A DNA stretch of 47,841 nucleotides. Origin: Bacteroidota bacterium (GTDB lineage Bacteria; Bacteroidota; Bacteroidia; AKYH767-A; OLB10). The DNA is taken from contig CAUJFJ010000338.1 in assembly GCA_963169675.1 (NCBI GenBank), positions 1-47,841 of the forward strand, read 5' to 3'. The notes below the pieces were generated by a model. That model worked only from the letters and a program-made list of their open reading frames with translations, was not told where the DNA came from and ran no database searches. Below are positions 34,596 to 42,949 of this stretch, one piece after another (the stretch's first letter is position 1; each line of letters begins with the position of its first letter). Both the position numbers and the translations under genes were made by a program.

Positions 34596-36245
34596 TTAGT
34601 ACTTTTCAATTTTCGCAATGCTTACTTTGTCGTTTTCTGTAACTACCAATTGATAGAATCCTGATTTTAGATTTGAAAAATCTATCTGAACAGAATTGGA
34701 ATATGACGGAACTTTTAAAATCATAATTTTTCTGCCAGTAATGTCAATAACGTCAATCTGAGCTTCATTCTCGTTTTGAAGTTTTAAAGTTGTTGCTCCA
34801 TTGGTAGGATTTGGGTATGCCATTATGTTTTGAACTGACTCTTGTGAATCTGAAATTCCGGTTGTGTTGTTTTCAACAGAAAAAGAAACCGTGAATCCAT
34901 CACTACCGCCAGTGCTGGTATACACATTGCTTCCTAAAGTTAAATTCACTCCTGTTTGATTTGCTCCAAAGTAACCGGAAATAATTACTTCAGTTCCTTC
35001 CGATTGCATTTCATTGATTAAATCATCTCCAAGTGTGTTGTAAATTTCACAGTCTGAAATTCCATTTAATGCTGATGAGTATGCAACAAATGCATCCAAA
35101 CCACCTGAAGTATAATGAGTGTTTCCGTTGATTGTAAACATATCTAAGAAATATCCTGAAATCGCAACATGATTATTATCGGTAATTGCGATTTTTCCAC
35201 TTTGCTGATACCCTGGAGATTCGAAATAAGTGGCATTAACAGGGTTTCCATTGGCATTCATTTCAAGAATCATCACATTGCGATCGAGACCTGTTGATGG
35301 TTTTCCTGCAAATGAAAAGGTACCTTCGTAGAATGCTGCTATAAATATATTTCCATTTGCAAATGAAATAATTCCTGTTCCTCCGGTTGTAGATGTCATC
35401 ACAGATGAAGGGGTATAGTAAAATAATGGATTACCCAAAGTGTTGTATTTTGCAATCCATAAGTTCTGATTTTGAGACTGAAAGTTTTGTGATCCGTTAG
35501 TGCCTGCATTTAAGGTGCCATTAAAATGTCCCGTGACGTAGATGTTAGCACTTTCATCTGAAAATAAATCCTGTGCATTAACGATTCCTGAATTATGCAC
35601 CGATTCACAAACTGACAATAAAATAGTTCCGGTGTAGTTAAATTTAGCAATACAAACTGCTGAACCTGTTGCAACCTGATCACTGTTGGGAAATTGGTAT
35701 GCGTTAGTGTTAGCCGCAAGAACTAAATTTCCATTTACATCAACAACGCATTTTATACCTTCATCACTTCCTGTTCCTCCAAAAGATTGTAACCACAAAA
35801 TATTCCCTGATTCATTAAATGCTGCCATAAATATATCCGTGCCTCCATTGGATGTCACACTTTCTGAATCTATTGTTAATGTGTTATAAAATGAACCTGT
35901 CACATATATGATACCTGTAGCCGGATCTGAATCAATTGAATTTAATTGTTCATGACATGAATTACCAAATGAAAGTGACCATTCCAGTTGATGCTGTTCA
36001 TTGTAAGCAGTAATGAAGCAATCATTGCTACCTGCAATTGAATTGGTGATGCTTTGTGAAGTCTCATAGTTTGTTATGAAGTTTCCGGCAACAATTTGCT
36101 TTCCATTTACTGTTGTGGTTCCCGCAGTTTGTTGATTCCCTGATCCACTTTCAATGGATGACCAATTTTGAACTATGGAAGCATTTCCAGTTTGAATTGA
36201 TAATGAAGTAATGATTGAGATGATTAATGGAAGAAATTTTTTCAT
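34596..36245 (-). CDS. Secreted repeat protein with T9SS sorting domain
   Basis: 549 residues from the ATG at 36245 (MKKFLPLIISIITSLSIQTG), giving a signal peptide of about 22 residues; the longer start in the track adds 10 residues. The body (about 30-450) consists of repeated units containing a strand, GGTDIFMAAFNESGNILWLQS-like blocks and GN-turns, resembling SBBP/beta-propeller repeats. The last 75 residues (about 475-549, MAYPNPTNGATTLKLQN... SGFYQLVV) are the T9SS type A sorting domain. So it is exported through the outer membrane and anchored or released. No catalytic motif seen. It is convergent with the SerA-like dehydrogenase and lies between serine genes and DUF1015, interrupting an otherwise related cluster. 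Confidence 0.82.
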   Translation of the reverse strand: MKKFLPLIISIITSLSIQTGNASIVQNWSSIESGSGNQQTAGTTTVNGKQIVAGNFITNYETSQSITNSIAGSNDCFITAYNEQHQLEWSLSFGNSCHEQLNSIDSDPATGIIYVTGSFYNTLTIDSESVTSNGGTDIFMAAFNESGNILWLQSFGGTGSDEGIKCVVDVNGNLVLAANTNAYQFPNSDQVATGSAVCIAKFNYTGTILLSVCESVHNSGIVNAQDLFSDESANIYVTGHFNGTLNAGTNGSQNFQSQNQNLWIAKYNTLGNPLFYYTPSSVMTSTTGGTGIISFANGNIFIAAFYEGTFSFAGKPSTGLDRNVMILEMNANGNPVNATYFESPGYQQSGKIAITDNNHVAISGYFLDMFTINGNTHYTSGGLDAFVAYSSALNGISDCEIYNTLGDDLINEMQSEGTEVIISGYFGANQTGVNLTLGSNVYTSTGGSDGFTVSFSVENNTTGISDSQESVQNIMAYPNPTNGATTLKLQNENEAQIDVIDITGRKIMILKVPSYSNSVQIDFSNLKSGFYQLVVTENDKVSIAKIEKY

Positions 36246-36440
36246 TTTGCTTTTTTGGTTAGTTTGATGATGCAAAAGTGAAATTTCCTTTTCAGCAAGA
36301 TGTTATTAAATGAGTAACCTGTTGTTAATGTTTATTCAGTTGCAATTTCTGTTAGTGATTTGCCGTAAATATTTCTTTTGTTGCCTGAAAGCTCGAATGG
36401 AGAATCAATCGGTTGATAATCAGTTTTATGGGATTGAGTA

Positions 36441-36464
36441 GAATTGTTCCGTAGTAAACAATTC
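36441..36464. repeat. 8-bp inverted repeat in the DUF1015 upstream region
   Basis: GAATTGTT and AACAATTC with an eight-base spacer. No T-run; could be an operator or chance. It lies 130 bases before the mapped -33 element. Confidence 0.35.
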
Positions 36465-36593
36465 CTTCTTTAAGATGGTACTCTATTTGCTGTTAAATAA
36501 TTGAATATCAGTTTAATATATTGAGTTTAGATAGAGGTGCTGTCATGCCATTTATTAGATTGATTATACATGATGCGTGTATTTTTAATGTAC

Positions 36594-36627
36594 TTGGCCA
36601 TATTATAAGGTATAAAACCTAATTTTG
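36594..36627 (+). promoter_or_regulatory. Promoter of the DUF1015 gene
   Basis: TTG (36594-36596), 23-base spacer, TAATTTTG (36620-36627), a full -7 match with a longish spacer. The ATG is at 36650. Confidence 0.6.
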
Positions 36628-36649
36628 CATTCCTGAAAAAAACAGATTT

Positions 36650-37894
36650 ATGGCTATATTAAAAGCATTTAAAGGAATTCGCCCGGTAGCTTCTGAAGTT
36701 GCGAAGGTGGCCTCCAAACCGTATGATGTACTCAACGAGATTGAAGCACGTGAAGAATGTAAGGGTAATCCACATTCCTTTTATCATGTTATAAAACCGG
36801 AAATTGATTTTCCGGACGACTTTGATCATTATGCTCCTGAAATATATTTAAAAGGCAAAGCCAATTTCAATAAGCTTATCAGTGAAGGAGTTTTCTTTCA
36901 TGATAATAAAGAGTGCTTATATATATATCAACAAACCATGAATGGAAGAAAACAAAATGGTATTGTTGGTTGTGCAGCTGTTTCTGATTATGTTAATGAT
37001 GTGATTAAAAAGCATGAGCTAACACGTCCCGATAAGGAAGAGGACCGAAAGAAACATGTGAGGGTAAGTGGTATGAATTATGAGCCGGTATTTTTCGCTT
37101 ATCCTAAGGTGGTTGCACTTGACGAAATTGTCAATCGAATCATTCAGGATAAACCGGAGTATGATTTTGTTGCAGATGATGGAATTGGTCATACCTTTTG
37201 GGTGGTAAATGACGATGCAACAATTCAGGCTATCATTGGTCATTTTGCGAATATTAAGGCAACTTATGTAGCGGATGGACATCATCGTACTGCAGCAGCA
37301 GCTTTGGTTGGGAAAGAACGAATGGATGGGAATCCAACCCACACTGGAAATGAAGAATATAATTTTTTCCTTGCGGTACATTTTCCGGATGATCAGTTGG
37401 CAATCATGGATTATAACCGTGTGGTTAAAGATCTGAACGGCCATTCATCAAGTGAATTTATTGATAAGCTGAAACAAAATTTTGACGTTGCAGAAAAAGG
37501 TTCCTCCATATTTAAACCCGATCAACTGCATACTTTTGGGATGTATCTGGAAGGTAAATGGTATTCTTTAAAAGCTAAAAATGGAACATATAATGATCAG
37601 GATCCTATCGGGGTTTTAGATGTAACCATTCTTTCAGACAAAATTCTTGGTCCTTTATTAAACCTTCATGACCTCAGAACCGACAAGCGTATCGAGTTTG
37701 TAGGTGGACTTCGTGGCTTGGGGGAATTGGAGAAAAGAGTAAATTCCGGCGAAATGAAAGTTGCCTTTGCCTTATATCCGGTTACTATGAAGCAATTGAT
37801 TGATATTGCCGATACAGGAAACATTATGCCACCGAAAACTACCTGGTTTGAGCCTAAATTAAGAAGCGGCCTGGTAGTGCATAGCATTGATTAA
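36650..37894 (+). CDS. DUF1015 family protein (ParB/SerK-like motif; possible serine kinase)
   Basis: 414 residues, the normal length of DUF1015 proteins. The opening KAFKGIRPVASEVAKVASKPYDV, the KKHELTRPDKEEDR block at 120-133 and VADGHHRTAAAALV at 207-220 are the family's conserved segments. The DGHHR (209-213) resembles the ParB/sulfiredoxin superfamily motif seen in free-serine kinases such as SerK and SbnI. Together with its position near serC and the SerA-like gene, this suggests ATP-dependent phosphorylation of serine or a related role; that is inference. No signal peptide or membrane segment. The ABC permease gene begins 10 bases after its stop. Confidence 0.86.
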   Translation: MAILKAFKGIRPVASEVAKVASKPYDVLNEIEAREECKGNPHSFYHVIKPEIDFPDDFDHYAPEIYLKGKANFNKLISEGVFFHDNKECLYIYQQTMNGRKQNGIVGCAAVSDYVNDVIKKHELTRPDKEEDRKKHVRVSGMNYEPVFFAYPKVVALDEIVNRIIQDKPEYDFVADDGIGHTFWVVNDDATIQAIIGHFANIKATYVADGHHRTAAAALVGKERMDGNPTHTGNEEYNFFLAVHFPDDQLAIMDYNRVVKDLNGHSSSEFIDKLKQNFDVAEKGSSIFKPDQLHTFGMYLEGKWYSLKAKNGTYNDQDPIGVLDVTILSDKILGPLLNLHDLRTDKRIEFVGGLRGLGELEKRVNSGEMKVAFALYPVTMKQLIDIADTGNIMPPKTTWFEPKLRSGLVVHSID

Positions 37895-37904
37895 TGTGAT
37901 TCAA

Positions 37905-38846
37905 ATGTCATTTTTAAAAATAAGATGGGCCCAGTTTTTGAGAGAACTCAAATCACTGGGTCTTTTTTATGCATTAATACTTATTTCTGGAATAATTGGA
38001 ATCTTGTGGGTGTTTTATCAGGTGCAGGTTAAAACCGAACCCCGATATGGTTCAATGCTGTTTATTGTTGCTTTTATTCTAAGCATTCATTTAAACAGGA
38101 AAGATCACAGATTTATCAGACTCGTATCGGATCAGCCTTATTTGGTTTATATTTCTGAATATGGTTTTTTAGCAATTGTTTTTATGGCTCTTTCATTCCT
38201 GAAGTCGCATGCTTTTACAATGTTCTTATTAATTCCTGCAATTGCTTCAATATCCTTAATAAATGTAAACTTTATTAGTAATACTAAATCGGGCTTTATT
38301 GGCAGATGGATTCCTGCAAAAAATTATGAATGGAAATCGGGTGTCAGATCTACCGGTTGGTTTATTCCATTTCTGATTTTATGTGGTGTGCTTTTAGCTC
38401 CATTGCCCTTTGCCTCGTTGGTAATTTGTTGGGTAATTCTGGCTTTAAGTATTTCTTTCTATGAGCAGGGTGAATCCCGGGAAATGATCCTTTCGTTTAT
38501 GCAGTCTCCACGAAGGTTCTTACTGAACAAAACCTTAATTCATGCATTGACTTTTTTGATGGGTATTCTACCTGTACTAATTACAAATTTTGCTTTTTTC
38601 CCGGATAAATGGTGGCTTGGACTTAGTTTCATACTTTTTTGTGTGATTAATATTGCTGTCTTTGTAACATCAAAATATGCTGTATGGCACCATGGCCAAC
38701 AAAATAAATCTCAATCTGTTTTAAATTCCATTGGCATGATCGGACTTTTCATTCCTTTCTTATTGCCCATTCCAATTGTTAATCTTATCCGGAATTACCG
38801 GAAAGCAACTCACAATTTAAGCCCTTTGCTAAATGATTTCAATTAA
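37905..38846 (+). CDS. Putative ABC transporter permease
   Basis: 313 residues from the ATG at 37905; the track's TTG start (37887) overlaps the DUF1015 stop. About seven to eight hydrophobic segments are visible (for example FYALILISGIIGILWVFY, FAFFPDKWWLGLSFILFCVI), with a short basic N-terminus and no recognised motif. Its close coupling to the ABC ATPase (14-base overlap) makes it the membrane partner of that ATPase. The cargo is unknown; the small two-gene design resembles ABC-2-type export or ABC systems that act on membrane proteins. There is no sequence feature that identifies a substrate. Function is inferred from context. Confidence 0.7.
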   Translation: MSFLKIRWAQFLRELKSLGLFYALILISGIIGILWVFYQVQVKTEPRYGSMLFIVAFILSIHLNRKDHRFIRLVSDQPYLVYISEYGFLAIVFMALSFLKSHAFTMFLLIPAIASISLINVNFISNTKSGFIGRWIPAKNYEWKSGVRSTGWFIPFLILCGVLLAPLPFASLVICWVILALSISFYEQGESREMILSFMQSPRRFLLNKTLIHALTFLMGILPVLITNFAFFPDKWWLGLSFILFCVINIAVFVTSKYAVWHHGQQNKSQSVLNSIGMIGLFIPFLLPIPIVNLIRNYRKATHNLSPLLNDFN

Positions 38847-39522
38847 TGGTTTGAATATTAGTTATGGGAATCATCAAGTGATTAATAATTTGAAGTGGGA
38901 GCTTCAGGAGGGTCTTATTCATGGCCTTGTTGGATTGAATGGTTCCGGTAAAACCACACTGTTGCAAACGATGTGTGGTATGATCAAACCTCAATCGGGA
39001 CAAGTTCTTTATCGTGGTGAAAAATTTACCCCTCATAAAATTTCGATGCTTGAAACGGAGCCCTATTTTTATAAAGGGATCACCGGTTTAGAGTATTTAC
39101 ATTTATTCAAATCTCCGGAAAATTCTACTTTTAATGTTCAGGAATGGCTTGATTTATTTTCAGTGCCCGGTAATGAATTAATTGATAATTATTCAACCGG
39201 TATTAGAAAAAAACTTGCTTTGATCGGCATTTGTAAATTAAGTCGACCGGTTATACTTCTCGATGAACCATTTAATGGATTGGATCTGGAGTCTTCCAGA
39301 ATTCTGACCACCGTTTTGAAAAAATTGGTTTCAAAAGGTCATACAATTATAATTACATCTCACATATTGGAATCCCTTACAGGTCTGTGTACTTTTATAC
39401 ATTATCTCAGAAATGGTGTCATAGCAAATATTTTTAATGCAGAGGATTCAGCTTTAATTGATAAAACTATTTTTGCTGAACTTGATGCCGGAATCGAGAA
39501 GAAAATAGATGGTATTCTCTAG
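38833..39522 (+). CDS. ABC transporter ATP-binding protein
   Basis: 229 residues. Walker A GLNGSGKTT near 37-45, a signature-like YSTGIRKKLALIGI near 118-131 (a variant of LSGGQ), and Walker B PVILLDEPFNGLD near 138-150, followed by the H-loop ITSHILESL. This is one compact ABC ATPase domain with no extra C-terminal extension. It overlaps the permease gene by 14 bases (start inside its 3' end), a sign of translational coupling. The broken hydrolase gene starts 27 bases after it, in the same direction. The energised process is unknown. Confidence 0.88.
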   Translation: MISINGLNISYGNHQVINNLKWELQEGLIHGLVGLNGSGKTTLLQTMCGMIKPQSGQVLYRGEKFTPHKISMLETEPYFYKGITGLEYLHLFKSPENSTFNVQEWLDLFSVPGNELIDNYSTGIRKKLALIGICKLSRPVILLDEPFNGLDLESSRILTTVLKKLVSKGHTIIITSHILESLTGLCTFIHYLRNGVIANIFNAEDSALIDKTIFAELDAGIEKKIDGIL

Positions 39523-39549
39523 TCTTTAATTCCCGATTAATACTCATTT

Positions 39550-40236
39550 ATGAACCCGAAAAAGAACCTTTTACTATTGCATGGAGCTTTAGCAGACAAG
39601 AGTCAATTTGATGGATTGATACCGCTGCTTGAAGAAGAGTATTCAGTCCATGCAATTTCATTTCCGGGACATGGTACAGAGCCTCTCGGAAATTATCAGT
39701 TTTCAATTGAATCGTTTTCCGCATTTGTGCTTTAATACATTAAAGCAAATAGCTTATCTCAACCATTAGTTTTCGGTTATAGTATGGGTGGTTATATTGG
39801 ATTATTTCTGGCTTCACAAATTCCGAATGCTGTTTCAGGTATCGTAACATTAGGAACAAAGGTTGACTGGACTGTTGAAAATGCAGCCAAAGAAGTGCGA
39901 CAACTTAATCCCGATAAGATTTTAGAAAAGGTGCCGAAATTTGCTGGACGGTTGAGCCGGATTCACGGACCTGAGAATTGGAGGAATGTTGTTATCAGCA
40001 CTGGTCTATTGATGACTGAACTAGGCTGCAACTCTTTGCATGAGAAGGATTATATAAACATAAACGTTCCTGTTACCATGATGATTGGAGATAGCGATTC
40101 GATGGTTGATATGAATACTTCAAAGCTTGTGTGTGATTTTATCCCGAATTCCCGCTTTGTTGTATTACAGAACACGGAGCATCCATTTGAAAAGGCAGAC
40201 CTTTCTTTGATAGCTGATTTTTTAAATAATTTTTAG
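39550..40236 (+). pseudogene. Alpha/beta hydrolase interrupted by one in-frame TAA
   Basis: Two track ORFs (39550-39735 and 39784-40236) are in the same frame and make one alpha/beta hydrolase of about 228 codons when read through the TAA at 39733-39735 (codon 62). The first half has the oxyanion LLLHGALADKSQFDGL and the second the nucleophile elbow VFGYSMGGYIGLF (GxSxG) and near the end a MIGDSDSMVDMN and an NTEHPFEKAD block fitting catalytic Asp and His. The stop could have come from CAA by one transition. An internal start at the Met of GYSMGG would lose the Ser, so neither piece should be active. It may be a true nonsense mutation, a sequencing error or readthrough. Confidence 0.8.
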
Positions 40237-40252
40237 AACTCCCAATTAAATA

Positions 40253-40284
40253 TTTGGAAAATTGGAATACCTTGAATACATTTG
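40253..40284 (+). promoter_or_regulatory. Promoter of the HTTM gene, next to its start codon
   Basis: TTTG (40253-40256), 20-base spacer, TACATTTG (40277-40284), a full consensus pair. The ATG at 40288 is only three bases downstream, so the mRNA is probably leaderless. Confidence 0.65.
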
Positions 40285-40287
40285 GAC

Positions 40288-41631
40288 ATGAAGTTCAATT
40301 TATCTGAAAGGCTTCTTGCAAAAAGAGATGCCATCAACCTGGATGTGTTCAGAATCCTTTTCGGATTAGTTTTGTTATTTCAATATTATAGTTTTCATAG
40401 CGTCGATTTTATTGATCGCGGAATTATTGCTCCCAAATTTTTATTTAGTTATGATCTGACCCCATTCATTGTACCTCTTCCCGAAGGTATTATGAAAATA
40501 ATGATGCTGATAACATTGATTGCACCGATTTTTATCATGCTGGGGAAGTTTTTTAAAGTGGCTCTTTGGAGTTATATTGTTTGCTTCGGATATTTCTTTC
40601 TATTAGATGAATCTTACTATAATAATCACTTCTATGTAATCTTATTACTTTGTTTCCTTTTTCTTTTTTATTCTCCAAAGGAATTCAGAAAAGTAAATAC
40701 TATTCCTCTATGGTTGCTCTTTTTATTTCAGTTTCAGATTGTTGTTGTTTATTTTTTTGGAGGAGTAGTTAAGCTCAATTATGATTGGTTGGTATTACAA
40801 CAGCCAATCAGATCCTTAATGGAGATTAATGCTCCAATTTCCCCTTTTCCTGAGCTTCTTAAAAGTGAAGCTGTTATATATTATCTTGCATATGGCGGAG
40901 TAATATTTGATTTATGTATAGGTTTTTTACTGTGGTGGAGAAAAACCAGAATAGCCGGAGTTCTGCTTTCGATCATATTTCATTTGACGAATTTGTGGAT
41001 TTTTAATTTTGGGTATGGTGGTGAAATTGGGATTTTTCCATTTCTTATGATAGCTTCTAATCTACTTTTTCTTGATTCGGAATTATTAAGGAATTATTTC
41101 AGTAAATGGTTCCCTACAGACAAGAAAGCCGTTAAAGCATCACATCATTCAATCTTACATACTACCTGGCAATTTAATCCTAAGGCTCTGTCTTTTGTTT
41201 ACCTATATATTTTAATTCAGTTAATTTTACCTTTCAGGCATTATCTTTCCCCGGTTCATGTCGACTGGACAGGTCAGGGGCAGTATTTTGCATGGCGAAT
41301 GAAGATTTATTCTAAGACTGTTCAAATTAAATTTACTGCCAGAAGATTTCCTGAAGACAAACCGGTAACTGTTCAATTACAAAAAATGTTAAACACCATT
41401 CAGGTAAATATGATGGGGCAACATGCAGATATGGTTTATAAAACGGCTCAATATATAGTGAATGATCTGGAAAATCGTTTAAAAATTAAAGACCCTATCA
41501 TAAATGCTGAGATTAAAGTCTCTTACAATGGCAGACCTTTTGTGTATTTTGTAGATCCAAATGTAAATCTTGCGAAAGTTACCTACAATCCATATGGAAA
41601 TAATTCCTGGGTGATGCCTAAGCCGGAGTAG
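40288..41631 (+). CDS. HTTM-domain membrane protein (vitamin K-dependent gamma-carboxylase-like)
   Basis: 447 residues from the ATG at 40288; the TTG at 40282 of the track is inside the promoter. It has about eight hydrophobic segments, and the N-terminal INLDVFRILFGLVLLFQYY, LDESYYNNHFYVILLLCFLF (about 107-126) and VYFFGGVVKLNYDWL (about 154-168) blocks are typical of the horizontally transferred transmembrane (HTTM) domain, shared with vitamin K-dependent gamma-glutamyl carboxylase. K162 in GGVVKLNYDWL corresponds to the region of the carboxylase's active-site lysine. The C-terminal part (about 340-447) is soluble. Whether it carboxylates anything is unknown; bacterial members are largely uncharacterised. 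It overlaps the convergent GNAT gene by 14 bases. Confidence 0.83.
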   Translation: MKFNLSERLLAKRDAINLDVFRILFGLVLLFQYYSFHSVDFIDRGIIAPKFLFSYDLTPFIVPLPEGIMKIMMLITLIAPIFIMLGKFFKVALWSYIVCFGYFFLLDESYYNNHFYVILLLCFLFLFYSPKEFRKVNTIPLWLLFLFQFQIVVVYFFGGVVKLNYDWLVLQQPIRSLMEINAPISPFPELLKSEAVIYYLAYGGVIFDLCIGFLLWWRKTRIAGVLLSIIFHLTNLWIFNFGYGGEIGIFPFLMIASNLLFLDSELLRNYFSKWFPTDKKAVKASHHSILHTTWQFNPKALSFVYLYILIQLILPFRHYLSPVHVDWTGQGQYFAWRMKIYSKTVQIKFTARRFPEDKPVTVQLQKMLNTIQVNMMGQHADMVYKTAQYIVNDLENRLKIKDPIINAEIKVSYNGRPFVYFVDPNVNLAKVTYNPYGNNSWVMPKPE

Positions 41632-42181
41632 TGCTGTTTGGAAATTCTTTAAATGTATTTACTGGTAGATTTTCATCTAATGGGAATACATAGTTCATCC
41701 AGGGTACTCCATCATAAATGAGATCTTTTTCATAGATGAGACCTAGTTTTTCTGTCACTCTAATTGATCGGACATTTTCTTTGTGCACACGTGCAACAAT
41801 TCTTTTTAAGCCAAATTCTTCAATGCCTGCTTTTATACATACAGTGGCAGCCTCAAGAGCCAAACCTTGACCCCAGAATTCAGGCAGAAAGCGATAACCA
41901 ATATCTACTTCATTCTCTCCCAAAATATACTTTAAACCACACCATCCGGCGAATTGATTGTCATTTTTCAGAATTACTGCCCATCTTCCAAATCCTGAAA
42001 TTTGATAGGCCTTGTAATTTTTCAAGAACAATGCAGCCTCATCAGGATTTTCAAATGGTGGGTCCGTAGTAAAACGAAAGATATCCGGATGTAAGTTTAA
42101 TCGGTAGACAGCCTGAGCATCTCCAGAAGAGAACTCTCTCAGAAAACACCGGTTAGTCTCGAAAAGGATATTACTTTTCAT
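41618..42181 (-). CDS. GNAT-family acetyltransferase (RimJ/RimL-like)
   Basis: 187 residues. The start NRCFLREFSSGDAQAVYRLN is the usual beta1-alpha1 of the RimJ/RimL type, and VDIGYRFLPEFWGQGLALEAATVCIKAGIEEFGLKRIVARVHKENVRSIRVTEKLGL is the acetyl-CoA-binding core with the Q/R-x-x-G-x-A motif (WGQGLALEA). It should transfer an acetyl group to an amine on a protein N-terminus or small molecule; the target is unknown. The convergent HTTM gene overlaps its 3' end by 14 bases. It shares a compact divergent promoter region with yggS. Confidence 0.88.
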   Translation of the reverse strand: MKSNILFETNRCFLREFSSGDAQAVYRLNLHPDIFRFTTDPPFENPDEAALFLKNYKAYQISGFGRWAVILKNDNQFAGWCGLKYILGENEVDIGYRFLPEFWGQGLALEAATVCIKAGIEEFGLKRIVARVHKENVRSIRVTEKLGLIYEKDLIYDGVPWMNYVFPLDENLPVNTFKEFPNSTTPA

Positions 42182-42191
42182 TAGTTTAGTT

Positions 42192-42199
42192 TAACTTTG
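42192..42199 (+). promoter_or_regulatory. -7 element (TAACTTTG) of the YggS gene
   Basis: TAACTTTG matches TAnnTTTG, 25 bases before the ATG at 42225. It lies back to back with the GNAT gene's own -7 element (42205-42212), so the two divergent promoters overlap. Confidence 0.55.
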
Positions 42200-42204
42200 C
42201 GATT

Positions 42205-42234
42205 CAAATTTACGAAAAGTTTAAATGAATTCAA
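42205..42234 (-). promoter_or_regulatory. Promoter of the GNAT gene
   Basis: On the minus strand: TTG (42234-42232), 19-base spacer, TAAATTTG (42212-42205). The -33 element lies inside the first codons of the divergent YggS gene. The ATG of the GNAT gene is at 42181. Confidence 0.6.
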
Positions 42235-42908
42235 GTTCAAGCCCAATTGCTGATTCTATTTTGAATCTAAAGAATGAGTTAGCTCCATTTAATGCCAAGC
42301 TTGTTGCAGTTTCCAAAACGAAACCAATTGAAATGATTCTTGAAGCCATGAACGCTGGTCAGGTTGATTTCGGTGAAAATTATGTTCAAGAACTTGATGT
42401 TAAACAGAAACAAATTTCTGCTCCCATCAAGTGGCATTTTATTGGTCATCTTCAAACTAATAAAGTAAAGATTATAGCACCTTATGTAGATTTGATTCAC
42501 GGTGTTGAAAATGTGAAAGCATTGGAAGTTATTAGCAGGCAGGCACTGGCTTTGGAAAGAGAAATTGAGGTGTTGCTACAGATACATATTGCAAAAGAGG
42601 AAACTAAGTTTGGATTTGACGTGGAAGAGGTGGGGAAGGTCGTGTCAGATTTATTTGAGAATCCCTTGCCTGCTGTAAAGTTATGCGGGTTCATGGGAAT
42701 GGCAACATTTACCAATGATGAGCAGGTGATCAGAAAAGAATTTCGTTCGCTTAGAAAGTTATTTGAATCGGTGAAGCAGGAGTTTGATTCGAGGGGTATT
42801 GCGGGATTTGATATATTGAGCATGGGCATGACATCTGACTATAAAATAGCTTTGGAAGAAGGAAGTACCATGGTCAGGATTGGAAGTGCAATTTTTGGCT
42901 CGCGATAA
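42225..42908 (+). CDS. YggS-type pyridoxal phosphate homeostasis protein
   Basis: 227 residues. KLVAVSKTKPIEMILEAMNAG contains the PLP-binding lysine (VSKT), and GENYVQELDVKQ, WHFIGHLQTNKVK and the C-terminal LSMGMTSDYKIALEEGSTMVRIGSAIFGSR are all hallmarks of the YggS/PROSC family. These proteins bind PLP and buffer it, affecting amino-acid metabolism, with no enzymatic reaction known. Length matches the family. The start is next to the divergent GNAT promoter. No other PLP-enzyme neighbour is needed, though serC is nearby. Confidence 0.95.
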   Translation: MNSSSSPIADSILNLKNELAPFNAKLVAVSKTKPIEMILEAMNAGQVDFGENYVQELDVKQKQISAPIKWHFIGHLQTNKVKIIAPYVDLIHGVENVKALEVISRQALALEREIEVLLQIHIAKEETKFGFDVEEVGKVVSDLFENPLPAVKLCGFMGMATFTNDEQVIRKEFRSLRKLFESVKQEFDSRGIAGFDILSMGMTSDYKIALEEGSTMVRIGSAIFGSR

Positions 42909-42923
42909 GTTGTAAGTTATTTT

Positions 42924-42931
42924 TACATTTG
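42924..42931 (+). promoter_or_regulatory. -7 element (TACATTTG) upstream of the asparaginase gene
   Basis: TACATTTG matches TAnnTTTG, 18 bases before the ATG at 42950. The only nearby TTG gives a spacer that is too short. Confidence 0.5.
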
Positions 42932-42949
42932 TATTATTAAAACGGAAAT

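Larger units (their letters stand above)
36246..36649. other. Intergenic region, 404 bases
   Basis: The gap between two divergent genes. It holds the promoter of the DUF1015 gene (36594-36627), a near-match -7 element for the T9SS gene (CAAAAGTG at 36273, minus strand) and one 8-base inverted repeat. I saw no further gene or RNA in it. Confidence 0.7.

Noticed and set aside
39733-39735. Stop-codon reassignment in this genome
   Set aside because: TAA, TAG and TGA all end clearly recognised genes here, so the TAA in the hydrolase is a single-gene event, not a code change.
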